Below are positions 8,574 to 16,481 of a DNA stretch of 35,368 bases, piece after piece. Position 1 is the first letter of the stretch. Each line of letters begins with the position of its first letter. Below the pieces are notes generated by a model. The model saw only the letters and a program-made list of their open reading frames with translations. It had not been told where the DNA came from and did no database searches. This DNA is from Prolixibacteraceae bacterium (GTDB lineage Bacteria; Bacteroidota; Bacteroidia; Bacteroidales; Prolixibacteraceae), in the NCBI GenBank assembly GCA_009773765.1, contig WTWZ01000023.1:1-35368 (forward strand). The letters run 5' to 3'. The position numbers and the translations under genes are program-made.

Positions 8574-9125
8574 CTACACCTCCAGCAAACTTTCAACTAA
8601 TTCCTGGCCTTTTTTAATAGCTTCCAGGTTCAACGGTATTGTATTGTGATATCGTTCAGGCAATGATTTTTGCAATCCCCTTTCAACATTATCAAGGGTA
8701 AGGATGGGGCGTATTTTCAAATAGCTGCCAAAAACAATCATATTAAAAACCCTGGGGTTTCCCATTTCCACAGCGGTTTTTGTGGCATCGACCTTAAAAA
8801 TACTGATATCCGTGCGGGTTGGCGGATGTATAATGCCATTGGGGTCGTAAAGCAAGATGCCGCCCGTTTTTACCGATTTTTCAAACTTGTCCATACTTTG
8901 CTGGTTCAGTATTATTGCCGTATCAAAATGTTTTATGATTGGCGAACTGATTCGCTTATCGCTGATGATTACGGTTACATTTGCCGTCCCACCGCGCATT
9001 TCGGGGCCATAAGAAGGAAACCAGGTAACTTCCTTGTCCTCCATGATTCCGGAATATGCCAGTATTTTGCCCATTGAAAGTACCCCCTGTCCTCCAAAAC
9101 CTGCTATTATCAATTCTTCAGTCAT
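8574..9125 (-). CDS. 2-oxoacid:ferredoxin oxidoreductase, gamma subunit
   Basis: At 183 residues this is a stand-alone gamma domain of the pyruvate/ketoisovalerate ferredoxin oxidoreductase family. It opens with the family signature IIAGFGGQGVLSMGK and continues with SYGPEMRGGTANV, both involved in binding CoA and in subunit contacts in known enzymes. It is the last gene of the delta-alpha-beta-gamma cluster, 12 nt after the beta subunit, so it is cotranscribed. The complex is cytoplasmic and converts a 2-oxoacid plus CoA to acyl-CoA, CO2 and reduced ferredoxin. Confidence 0.9.
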   Translation of the reverse strand: MTEELIIAGFGGQGVLSMGKILAYSGIMEDKEVTWFPSYGPEMRGGTANVTVIISDKRISSPIIKHFDTAIILNQQSMDKFEKSVKTGGILLYDPNGIIHPPTRTDISIFKVDATKTAVEMGNPRVFNMIVFGSYLKIRPILTLDNVERGLQKSLPERYHNTIPLNLEAIKKGQELVESLLEV

Positions 9126-9137
9126 ATCTTTATGTTT

Positions 9138-9926
9138 TCATTTTTCAATAATATGCCCACCTTTTACGCTGTCTTTTATATCGCCCAGCGGATAATACGG
9201 AATCATATTCATTTCCATCCATATATTGGCAGCCACCGGGGTCATTTTCCAGCCCGAGTTACAGGTTGAAACCACTTCAACAAATGAAGTTCCTTTTTTT
9301 GCAAGCACATTTTCAATAGCTTTTTTTAGCGACCGTTTGCATTTGCGCGCAGCAGCAGCCGTATGCACTGCCTGACGCGTAACATAAGAAGTTCCGGGCA
9401 ATTGGGCCATAAGATTTGTAATCTTCATGGGATAACCGTTTAAATCAACATTTCTGCCTGTTGGAGTTGTTGATGTCACCATTCCTTCAAGCGTGGTTGG
9501 CGCCATTTGACCGCCAGTCATTCCGTAAATCCCGTTGTTAATGAAAACCACAAGTATATTTTCGCCACGGTTACAGGCGTGCATAATTTCGCCGGCACCT
9601 ATCGAAGCTAAATCGCCATCGCCCTGGTATGTAAACACAAAATTTTCAGGATACATCCTCGAAATACCTGTTGCAACTGCCGGCGCCCTTCCATGTGAAG
9701 CCTGTTGCCAGTCGATATCGATATAATTATAGGCAAAAACGGCGCACCCAACCGGTGCAACGCCCACTGTTTTTTCCTGAATTCCCAACTCCTCAATCAA
9801 TTCAGAAAGTATTTTATGGACTACCCCGTGAGAACATCCGGGGCAATAATGCATGTAAACATCTTCCTGGACTTTCGATTTACCGTAAACCAGGTTTTCG
9901 GGTTTAATAAGATCTTTTAACACCAT
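9138..9926 (-). CDS. 2-oxoacid:ferredoxin oxidoreductase, beta (TPP) subunit
   Basis: This 262-residue protein carries the thiamine pyrophosphate site: GDGD at 102-105 followed about 28 residues later by NNGIYGMTGGQ. The N-terminal CPGC motif (C28, C31 in HYCPGCSHG) is typical of the beta subunit in VOR/KOR enzymes. I choose the ATG at 9924-9926 (MVLKDLIKPE) because homologues begin this way; an in-frame ATG at 9968 would lengthen the overlap with the alpha gene. With this start the two genes overlap by 23 nt, suggesting coupled translation. Confidence 0.9.
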   Translation of the reverse strand: MVLKDLIKPENLVYGKSKVQEDVYMHYCPGCSHGVVHKILSELIEELGIQEKTVGVAPVGCAVFAYNYIDIDWQQASHGRAPAVATGISRMYPENFVFTYQGDGDLASIGAGEIMHACNRGENILVVFINNGIYGMTGGQMAPTTLEGMVTSTTPTGRNVDLNGYPMKITNLMAQLPGTSYVTRQAVHTAAAARKCKRSLKKAIENVLAKKGTSFVEVVSTCNSGWKMTPVAANIWMEMNMIPYYPLGDIKDSVKGGHIIEK

Positions 9927-11025
9927 AACTGATTTCCCATGAAAATTTTTCTTCCAATGCTTCAACAACTTCTTCGGGAGTGGGGATAATTCCTCCCATA
10001 CGTCCGAAATAATTTACCCGTACAGTACTTCCGGCTTCATAAACCGAAAGGATAATGTCCTCAACCATTTGTCCGGCATTCATTTCAACCGACAAAAATC
10101 CCTGCGCCCTGCGGGCCAATTCCTTTATTATTTTTTTTGGAAACGGAAATAATGTAATTGGCCTGAGCAATCCCACCTTCAATCCTTTTTCACGGGCAAT
10201 TTCAACTGCTTTTTGGCAAACGCGCGAAGATGTACCAAAAGCAACCAGAATATATTCAGCGTCATCGCATTGTATGGTTTCGTACCTTACTTCATTTTCC
10301 TCAATTGTTCTGTATTTTTTCTGAAACCGGAGATTGTTTTTTTCCATTTCTTCCGAATCCATCACCAGGGAGGTTACAATATTTTTCTTTCGCGAGGCTG
10401 GTTTTCCGGTGGTTGCCCAACTCCCAAATTTTTCATGAATTTCAGGGTTGGTAAGGCGTGGTTTAAAATTGGCAAGTTCCACTTTTTCCATCATTTGCCC
10501 TAAAGCCCCATCGGTTAAAATCATGGCCGGATTCCGGTATTTTATAGCCAGCTCAAAACCGAGATCAACAAAATCGTTCATTTCCTGAACCGACGAAGGA
10601 GCCAGCGTAATTAACCTGTAATCGCCATGCCCTCCACCTTTGACTGCCTGAAAATAATCGGCCTGCGAGGGTTGAATGGTTCCCAGTCCCGGGCCACCGC
10701 GCTGAACATTAACAACAAGACAGGGCAATTCAGCGCCGGCAATGTATGATAATCCTTCTGACATTAAACTAATACCCGGGCTCGATGAAGAAGTCATTAC
10801 TTTTTTGCCCGAACCGGCAGCGCCATATACCATATTGATTGCTGCAACCTCACTTTCGGCCTGTAAAACCACCATTCCGGTTTCTGTCCAGGGTTGGCGC
10901 GCCATCAGGGTTTCCATCACTTCAGACTGGGGCGTAATGGGATAGCCAAAATAGCCATCGCACCCGCAACGGATAGCCGCTTCGGCAAGTACCTCATTCC
11001 CTTTCATTAATCTTATATCTGCCAT
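9904..11025 (-). CDS. vorB: 2-oxoacid:ferredoxin oxidoreductase, alpha subunit (VorB-like)
   Basis: The 373 residues contain the pyrimidine-binding TPP domain (GYPITPQSEVME, with QAESEVAAINMVYGAA supplying the conserved Glu) and the C-terminal transketolase-like domain ending in RMGGIIPTPEEV. The segment QRGGPGLGTIQPSQADY is the form I associate with VorB (3-methyl-2-oxobutanoate type), whereas 2-oxoglutarate enzymes usually differ here. The substrate is therefore probably branched-chain or similar 2-oxoacids, but this is not proven. A 146-nt spacer rich in 7-nt repeats separates it from the ferredoxin subunit upstream. Confidence 0.9.
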   Translation of the reverse strand: MADIRLMKGNEVLAEAAIRCGCDGYFGYPITPQSEVMETLMARQPWTETGMVVLQAESEVAAINMVYGAAGSGKKVMTSSSSPGISLMSEGLSYIAGAELPCLVVNVQRGGPGLGTIQPSQADYFQAVKGGGHGDYRLITLAPSSVQEMNDFVDLGFELAIKYRNPAMILTDGALGQMMEKVELANFKPRLTNPEIHEKFGSWATTGKPASRKKNIVTSLVMDSEEMEKNNLRFQKKYRTIEENEVRYETIQCDDAEYILVAFGTSSRVCQKAVEIAREKGLKVGLLRPITLFPFPKKIIKELARRAQGFLSVEMNAGQMVEDIILSVYEAGSTVRVNYFGRMGGIIPTPEEVVEALEEKFSWEISYGVKRSY

Positions 11026-11070
11026 ATATATTGTACTCTATTGTCTTATTATTTTTAAATCTAAAATATC

Positions 11071-11168
11071 GAATAAGGAATAAGAAATAACAAAGTTTTT
11101 GATACTGCTAACTTCGTATTCCTTCTTCATTTCCTGATTCGTTATTTTTTATTTCTTATTTTGTTATT
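11071..11168. repeat. Heptad array pair forming an inverted repeat (GAATAAG / CTTATTT type)
   Basis: Units GAATAAG, GAATAAG and AAATAAC at 11071-11091 are followed by TTCGTAT, TCCTTCT, TCATTTC, CTGATTC, GTTATTT, TTTATTT, CTTATTT and TGTTATT from 11113 to 11168, all in 7-nt register. The two halves are roughly reverse complementary (AATAAGAAATAA against TTATTTCTTATT). It sits inside the VOR operon, between the ferredoxin and alpha genes, where a transcript could fold into a long hairpin. Confidence 0.55.
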
Positions 11169-11171
11169 CCT

Positions 11172-11396
11172 TTAAATTTTCATCCGGTAAACCGTAATGC
11201 ACGTGTCGGGGCAAACAACGCCACAATTGGCGCAGCCAATGCATTGTTCAGGGTTTTCCATGTATGTATAATGATAGCCGCGGCTGTTAACCTCCCTGTT
11301 TAACCTTAAAACATCTTCAGGACAAGCCTCAACACAAAGTCCACATCCCTTGCAGCCTTCATTGTCAACTACAACTGCACCTCTTACTTTTGCCAT
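11172..11396 (-). CDS. 2-oxoacid:ferredoxin oxidoreductase, delta subunit (2x 4Fe-4S)
   Basis: This 74-residue ferredoxin has two CxxCxxCxxxCP clusters, C15-C18-C21-C25 and C52-C55-C58-C62, each binding a 4Fe-4S centre. It is the first gene of the cluster and passes electrons from the thiamine site to an external carrier. The flavodoxin encoded a few genes upstream (13774-14298) is a candidate partner. The ATG at 11394-11396 is the only sensible start. Confidence 0.92.
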   Translation of the reverse strand: MAKVRGAVVVDNEGCKGCGLCVEACPEDVLRLNREVNSRGYHYTYMENPEQCIGCANCGVVCPDTCITVYRMKI

Positions 11397-11613
11397 TATT
11401 TATGCTTTTTTTTCTAAAATTAGTGTCCTAAAATTTCATAAAAGAAAATAAAAATCAGGTTCTGAACAAATAATTTTAAACGGTTAGGATCCATTGGATT
11501 AAATCAGGATTTACTTACAGATTATTGCTGAACCGCTTAATTTTATTAATGTTTGATTTGAAACAACAAAACTATTTATTCGGGAAAAATAAGATGCAAC
11601 ATAAGTTGCTAAT

Positions 11614-12180
11614 TCAGATTTTGTAAAGGAACCGGGTTAAAATGTTCCGGTGAATGCCAAGATAGGAAGCGATGTGCTGGCGCTGAAGTTTTTTACCAAG
11701 CTCGGGATTTTCGGCAAAAAATTTTCTGATACGTTGCTCGGCATTTAACGATTGAAACGAGTGAACCCGTGCCATGGATTGAATATAGCTCTCTTCGGCC
11801 AGAATCCGCACCGTCCGTTCAAATCGCCTGTTATTATCGAGCAGATTTTTGAATTCGTCTTTTTCAATGTAAACCAGTTCCGAATCTTCGTAAGCCCGGA
11901 TGGATTCGGTGGAGTCTTTTCCAAAATAAAATCCCTCGTGGTTGCTGACAATAAAGTTATTAGGGGGAAAGAAAAACCTTGAAATCCATTCGCTGCCATT
12001 ATCTGAAATGTAGGTGGCATAAAGTAATCCGTTTAGCAATATCCCAATCCGCTTTGTTTTCTCGCCATAATCAATAAACGATTCGCCTTTGTGCAAAACA
12101 ACCGGTTTATTTTTAAGATTAAGCTGGCCGATAACATCGAGTGTTAAATGGAAACGCGATATTACTTTATTTTGATCCAT
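11614..12180 (-). CDS. Crp/Fnr-family transcription regulator, 188 aa
   Basis: Residues ~20-125 form a cyclic-nucleotide-binding-like beta barrel (VLHKGESFIDYGEKTKRIGI, then LLNGLLYATYI), and the C-terminus is a helix-turn-helix (QRQHIASYLGIHRNILTRFL). There is no cysteine set for an Fnr iron-sulfur cluster, and the PRRSG-type cAMP-binding motif is not evident, so the ligand is unknown. It lies between the aminotransferase and the VOR genes on the same strand and could regulate either. Many Bacteroidota carry several such short Crp-like proteins. Confidence 0.85.
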   Translation of the reverse strand: MDQNKVISRFHLTLDVIGQLNLKNKPVVLHKGESFIDYGEKTKRIGILLNGLLYATYISDNGSEWISRFFFPPNNFIVSNHEGFYFGKDSTESIRAYEDSELVYIEKDEFKNLLDNNRRFERTVRILAEESYIQSMARVHSFQSLNAEQRIRKFFAENPELGKKLQRQHIASYLGIHRNILTRFLYKI

Positions 12181-12204
12181 CCTCTTTTTAGATAGAAAGA
12201 TTTA

Positions 12205-12224
12205 GAGTATTGAGTAATGAGTAC
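12205..12224. repeat. Short heptad array GAGTATT / GAGTAAT
   Basis: GAGTATT, GAGTAAT and GAGTAC follow at 7-nt spacing in the 57-nt gap between the aminotransferase stop and the regulator start. Confidence 0.4.
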
Positions 12225-12237
12225 AAAAAAATACATA

Positions 12238-13554
12238 TCATCGAGTCCGAAAATTATCATTGAACAACTTCAATCTTTTTTCCAATTCATCAAATTGTTC
12301 AGGTTGAACAAACGAAACACAGGCACGGATTCCTTCTTCGTTGCTACCGGTATTATCAAGTGCAATTGCACTGATCCCATAATAAAGCAGGTTTGCAACA
12401 AGCTGGTTTCCTGTCATTCCGGGATACGAAAGCGTGAAATAAAAACCATCGGCAATGGGTTCATCCAAATCGGTTTTGTAAACAATTTCGAAACCATTTT
12501 CGACAAACAGTTTTTTCATCACTTTGGCCTTTTTACCATAAGCTTTTACATCATCAACAAAATTAAACTTCCCGCTGTTGGCGGCTTCGAGCATTGCTGC
12601 AAGCGCCCACTGCGCTGAATGGCTTGTTCCGGAGGAAATGGAATAAAGCAAACGCAATACAATTGTGCTTCCAAAAGTCGGGCTCTCAAACCGTTTTTGC
12701 AGGTCGGGAAATTCGCGGCTGTACAATTTGTCGGAAATAACCATCAGTCCGCACCGTTGACCAGCATACGAAAATATTTTTGAACTCGATATGAATAAAA
12801 CGTAATTATCGGTGTATTTGGCTACCGTTGGTTGATATGGAGGAACACCGGGCTGCGAAAAATCGCGGCGAAAATCCATGCCAAAGTAGGCCAAATCTTC
12901 CATCACAATTGCACCGTATTTATTGGCCAGTTCGCCAATCATCTGCAATTCTTCGTCGGTAAAACAAATCCATGCCGGATTATTCGGGTTTGAATAAATT
13001 ATCGAATTGATATTTCCTTTGCTTAAAAATTCTTCCAGTTTTACACCAAGTTTTTCTCCCCTGAAACTGAAAACATCAAAAGTTTCGTATTTCAGGCCGA
13101 GTACCATCATTTGCTGTTTTTGCACCGGAAATCCGGGATCAATAAACAAAGCAGCGTCTTTCTTTTTATCAATAAAACCGGCAGCCAGAAACGCGCAAAA
13201 AGTCCCTTGCATTGAACCCACCGTGGGAATACAACCTTTCGCACTCACTTCAACATCCATAAAATTCTTCACAAATTGCGCTGCCTGTTCTTTTAATGGT
13301 TTTATACCGTCGATGATTGGATAAATGGAAGCCACTCCCTTTTTCAGCGCTTCGATTTCGGCGGCAACGCCTACTTTTGCCGGCGGCAAACCGGGCACTC
13401 CCATTTCCATGCGGATGTATTTCACGCCGGTTTCCCCTTCAACCAGGTTTACCAAAGCCACAATTTCGCGGATTGACGCCTTACCCACATCCGAAATGCG
13501 GAGTTCTTTTATTTTTTGATCTACAATTTCTTTTTTAAGCGGAGAATCGTTCAT
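12238..13554 (-). CDS. PLP-dependent aminotransferase, class I/II, 438 aa
   Basis: Fold-type I aminotransferase. K259 in SSSKIFSYAGQR is the PLP-binding lysine; IIYSNPNNPAW carries the conserved Asn and MEDLAYFGMDFR the Asp and Tyr that contact the cofactor. The length fits the aspartate/aromatic superfamily. Two genes upstream is prephenate dehydratase, so transamination of phenylpyruvate is an attractive role; equally it could feed 2-oxoacids to the VOR complex encoded downstream. The N-terminal ~40 residues (MNDSPLKKEIVDQKIKEL) form a charged extension. The exact substrate cannot be read from sequence. Confidence 0.88.
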   Translation of the reverse strand: MNDSPLKKEIVDQKIKELRISDVGKASIREIVALVNLVEGETGVKYIRMEMGVPGLPPAKVGVAAEIEALKKGVASIYPIIDGIKPLKEQAAQFVKNFMDVEVSAKGCIPTVGSMQGTFCAFLAAGFIDKKKDAALFIDPGFPVQKQQMMVLGLKYETFDVFSFRGEKLGVKLEEFLSKGNINSIIYSNPNNPAWICFTDEELQMIGELANKYGAIVMEDLAYFGMDFRRDFSQPGVPPYQPTVAKYTDNYVLFISSSKIFSYAGQRCGLMVISDKLYSREFPDLQKRFESPTFGSTIVLRLLYSISSGTSHSAQWALAAMLEAANSGKFNFVDDVKAYGKKAKVMKKLFVENGFEIVYKTDLDEPIADGFYFTLSYPGMTGNQLVANLLYYGISAIALDNTGSNEEGIRACVSFVQPEQFDELEKRLKLFNDNFRTR

Positions 13555-13561
13555 AAAATAA

Positions 13562-13773
13562 GTTTCGAGTTTAATATTGAATGTTTAATGTTGAAAATTC
13601 CGGGTTCAAAGTTTAAAGTTTAAAGTATCAAGTATTTCAGTATCAAGATTCAAGAATGACCTGTGACCAACATGATTAACGATTTCTGATTAACGATTAA
13701 CGATTAACGATTTCTGATTTTCAGTCATTCAGTCTTTTTCCCAATGACCAGCATCAAGTATCCAGCACCCAGT
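13562..13773. repeat. Long spacer of several 7-nt periodic repeat types
   Basis: Almost the whole 212-nt gap between the flavodoxin and the aminotransferase is built from 7-nt units: GTTTCGA/GTTTAAT/GTTCAAA/GTTTAAA at the start, then GTATCAA-like units, then GATTAAC repeated near 13677-13705, then AGTATCC/AGCACCC units. The unit changes several times but the period stays near seven. The flavodoxin stop codon sits at the array edge. No gene or clear promoter is visible in it. Confidence 0.6.
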
Positions 13774-14298
13774 CTAAAATCCAAAATCCGAACTAATTTG
13801 CTTCACCCAGTTTTCAATCCGTTCATCGGTCAGTTCAGGTTCGAAATCCTCGTCGATGGGCAAACCTAAAAACTTGCCGTCAACAACAGCTTCCGATTCA
13901 TCGAATTCGTATCCACAGGTTGAAACCTGGCCGGTTAGAACAGCGCCGTTTTTTATTAACTCATTAGCCAGCAAAGCAATATGATCGACAAAAGTTGATG
14001 CATAAGTTACATGGTCGCCCAAACCAAAAATGGCAATGGTTTTTGTTTCGTAACGGGTTTTGCCAATTTCCGGGAGAAATTTCGCCCAATCGATGTTGGT
14101 ATATTTCATATCCCACGATTCTTTGCCAACGGTGGAAAGCCCGAAAATAATTTTGTCGTATTTTTCCAAATCAGCAACAGTTGCAGAGTTTACAGGGACC
14201 ATTACAACTTTGTCTTCGCCAATCAAATCTTTGAGTTTATCGGCAACCCTGTTTACCGCGCCTTTCAACGGGCCAAAAAATATTGCTGTTTTATTCAT
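13774..14298 (-). CDS. fldA: Long-chain flavodoxin with atypical N-terminal loop, 174 aa
   Basis: FMN-binding electron carrier. GLGDHVTYASTFVDHIALL and the C-terminal GLPIDEDFEPELTDERIENW match the second half of long-chain flavodoxins such as E. coli FldA, including the long-chain region. The N-terminal phosphate-binding loop, however, reads FFGPLKGAVNRVA (residues 7-19) where the family usually has a T-G-T-G-N-T-like sequence rich in Ser/Thr. It lies 20 nt after pheA and is probably cotranscribed. It may accept electrons from the VOR complex encoded downstream. Identity as a flavodoxin is firm; cofactor affinity is uncertain. Confidence 0.88.
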   Translation of the reverse strand: MNKTAIFFGPLKGAVNRVADKLKDLIGEDKVVMVPVNSATVADLEKYDKIIFGLSTVGKESWDMKYTNIDWAKFLPEIGKTRYETKTIAIFGLGDHVTYASTFVDHIALLANELIKNGAVLTGQVSTCGYEFDESEAVVDGKFLGLPIDEDFEPELTDERIENWVKQISSDFGF

Positions 14299-14318
14299 TA
14301 TGATTTAATTATTGATTT

Positions 14319-15155
14319 TTAGTGATTCTGAATATTTATTTCTCCACGTACATATTCGCCCAGAATTGACAAACTTGAAGCGCTTTTTAAAACCTGATGT
14401 ATTGCTTTGTCATATTTTTCCGGGTCTTCCCACTCAATATCAACATGTATGGTATATTCATTTGGTTTGCCCAGGATTGGTACCGACTGAATTTTGTTCA
14501 GGTTGATTTTATAATCTGCAAAAATATTTAACACCTTTGCAAGTGCACCGTAAAAATGACCGACTTCGAAACAAATTGAAGCTTTGTTGGTTCCTTCGGT
14601 TGGATTTCCGTGTTTCGAAAGGATCAGAAAACGGGTGTAGTTCTTTTTGTTCGATTCGATTCCTGTTTCCAGAATTTCCAAACCATACAACTCAGCCGAA
14701 CGCAAATTCCCTATTGCCGCAGCATTCATTGGTTTATCTTCCGAAATCATTTTTGCCGAAGCTGCAGTGTCCATTCCTTCGTGCAGTTTTGCATTGGGAT
14801 AATATTTCTCAATGTATTCAACACATTGCTGAATGGCAATTGGATGTGAATAAATTTCGGTTATGTCCTTCTTCTGAACTCCCGGGATTGCCATCAAATT
14901 CATTTGAATATGAATGTAAATTTCACCGATAATGCGAAGATGATAATCGCGTATCAACTGGTAATTTTTGAGTAAACTGCCGGCAATGGAATTTTCGATA
15001 GCCATAACTGCAAATTTAACCTTGTCGGCATCGATCAACTCACAAACACTTGTAAACGACTTACATTCAACAACTTCAATTTTATCATCAAAATATTTCA
15101 AAGCAGCATCTTCATGAAAAGATCCGGCTATTCCCTGTATTGCAATACGCTTCAT
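14319..15155 (-). CDS. pheA: Prephenate dehydratase, 278 aa
   Basis: Converts prephenate to phenylpyruvate, the step committed to phenylalanine. The catalytic TRF motif is present (T174 in NYTRFL), along with the family start IQGIAGSFHEDAA and AVMAIENSIAGS. It is monofunctional, with no chorismate mutase domain. Residues ~195-275 form an ACT domain for feedback control; the GALA segment is kept but the ESRP-type motif reads QSVP, a form I associate with this phylum. It heads the minus-strand series pheA-flavodoxin-aminotransferase. The ATG at 15153-15155 follows a good promoter box closely. Confidence 0.93.
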   Translation of the reverse strand: MKRIAIQGIAGSFHEDAALKYFDDKIEVVECKSFTSVCELIDADKVKFAVMAIENSIAGSLLKNYQLIRDYHLRIIGEIYIHIQMNLMAIPGVQKKDITEIYSHPIAIQQCVEYIEKYYPNAKLHEGMDTAASAKMISEDKPMNAAAIGNLRSAELYGLEILETGIESNKKNYTRFLILSKHGNPTEGTNKASICFEVGHFYGALAKVLNIFADYKINLNKIQSVPILGKPNEYTIHVDIEWEDPEKYDKAIHQVLKSASSLSILGEYVRGEINIQNH

Positions 15156-15175
15156 TCTGTGGTTTTAATTGACCC

Positions 15176-15183
15176 CAAATATA
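15176..15183 (-). promoter_or_regulatory. TATATTTG promoter box for pheA
   Basis: On the minus strand TATATTTG matches TAnnTTTG exactly, 20 bases upstream of the pheA ATG. No TTTG is seen at the ideal -33 distance. The leader would be very short. Confidence 0.4.
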
Positions 15184-15266
15184 TAAAAACCGTTTGGTTA
15201 TTGACTAACGAGGGGAAATTTAACCGTTTCACGATTAACATTTATCGTTGTTATACTGACCCGATT

Positions 15267-16418
15267 TCAATCTTTAATCAGGTTTAACTGATGAACAGGC
15301 ACGACTCTTATTGCATTGCTTCTTTGTTGAGACATTTCCCCTGCATAAACCAGGTAACCTGTACTTTCTGTTTTTTGCAGTTTTTGCCAGAATTCCAAAC
15401 CTTTAAATGAATCTGAAGAAATTGTTTGTCCCGATTTTATTTCAACCGGAATCAATTCATTGTTATTGTCGATCAACAGGTCTATTTCATTTCCTGTGTT
15501 GTCGCGCCAAAAAAACAGATTGTTTACTCTTCCTGCATTAAACCTTATTTTTAACATCTCAACAACTATTAGGTTTTCAAACAAACTTCCCCGGTAAGGA
15601 TTCAGTATTAACTGCGACGTATTTTCCATACCCAGCAAAGCCGAGGCCAGACCGGTATCATAAAAATAAAGTTTTGGCATTTTTACAATACGTTTATTAA
15701 AATTACGGTAGAATGGCTGCAACCTGAAAACAATAAAGCTTGTTTCAAGGACACTCAGCCACGAACTTGCAGTTTTCACATCGACCCCTGTTTCAGTAGC
15801 CAGGTTGCTTAAATTCAGCAATTGCCCTATTCTTCCGGCACATAATCTGACAAACTTCTCAAAAACATACAAATCTGTAATATTCTTTATCATCCTCACA
15901 TCTCTTTCAATGTAAGTTCTGATGTAGTTAAGATAATAATTTGAGATATCTGAATCCTGTTTGTACAACTCCGGGTAACCACCTTTTAAAATTAAAACAT
16001 CAGCTTTTTCACCGGAGTTTATTTCTGAAATGCTTAACGGAAGAAGAAATAAATAACCAACCCTTCCGGCAAGACTTTGCGAAATATTATCCTGCAACAG
16101 GAAATTGTTTGATCCGGTCAGTACAAACATTCCAGGTTTATTATGATCATCGAGAATTTGCTGCAGGTAAGAGAATATTTCAGGTACCCGCTGAATTTCA
16201 TCGAGTATTGCACCTTCAGGATAATTTGATAAAAAACCGAGTGGATCTTCTATCGCAAATCTTCTTAAATCTGGATTTTCAAGATTGACATAGGGTTTAT
16301 CAGGAAAAACTTTGCGAACAAGCGTTGTTTTACCCGACTGACGGGGACCTGTAACTGCCACTGCTTTAAACTGGGCAGCCAGTTTCAACAGTTCGGGCTC
16401 TGCAATTCTTTGAATCAT
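15267..16418 (-). CDS. AAA-type ATPase with DUF4143 domain, 383 aa
   Basis: Walker A is GPRQSGKTT (residues 24-32) and Walker B AILDEIQ (D73, E74), with a sensor-like LTGSNNFLL further on. The C-terminal half is the DUF4143 region, with an EIDLLIDNNNELIPVEIKSG segment resembling a PD-(D/E)XK nuclease core. These ATPases are common and often multi-copy in bacteria, and their function is unknown. The start codon directly abuts a perfect 18-bp inverted repeat (16419-16457). The gene lies alone between pheA and a broken small ORF of the same direction. The ATG at 16416-16418 gives the usual MIQR start. Confidence 0.9.
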   Translation of the reverse strand: MIQRIAEPELLKLAAQFKAVAVTGPRQSGKTTLVRKVFPDKPYVNLENPDLRRFAIEDPLGFLSNYPEGAILDEIQRVPEIFSYLQQILDDHNKPGMFVLTGSNNFLLQDNISQSLAGRVGYLFLLPLSISEINSGEKADVLILKGGYPELYKQDSDISNYYLNYIRTYIERDVRMIKNITDLYVFEKFVRLCAGRIGQLLNLSNLATETGVDVKTASSWLSVLETSFIVFRLQPFYRNFNKRIVKMPKLYFYDTGLASALLGMENTSQLILNPYRGSLFENLIVVEMLKIRFNAGRVNNLFFWRDNTGNEIDLLIDNNNELIPVEIKSGQTISSDSFKGLEFWQKLQKTESTGYLVYAGEMSQQRSNAIRVVPVHQLNLIKD

Positions 16419-16457
16419 TTTTTACAATTTTGGAATCTGATTCCAAAATTGTAAAAA
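16419..16457 (-). promoter_or_regulatory. Perfect 18-bp inverted repeat at the ATPase start codon
   Basis: Arms TTTTTACAATTTTGGAAT (16419-16436) and ATTCCAAAATTGTAAAAA (16440-16457) are exact reverse complements around a 3-nt centre. The repeat ends on the base before the ATG, exactly where a ribosome-binding region would be. It could be an operator for autoregulation or an mRNA hairpin that hides the start. It is long and symmetrical enough not to be chance. Confidence 0.75.
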
Positions 16458-16481
16458 CATTTTAAAATTTTCCCTGTTTAT

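Noticed and set aside
8574-11396. 2-oxoglutarate rather than branched-chain 2-oxoacid as the VOR substrate
   Set aside because: The alpha-subunit segment GGPGLGTIQPSQADY favours a VorB-like assignment, but this is not decisive; the call is kept general for the other subunits.
13562-13773. Possible CRISPR array
   Set aside because: The repeats are contiguous 7-nt units without unique spacers of uniform length, and no cas gene is present.
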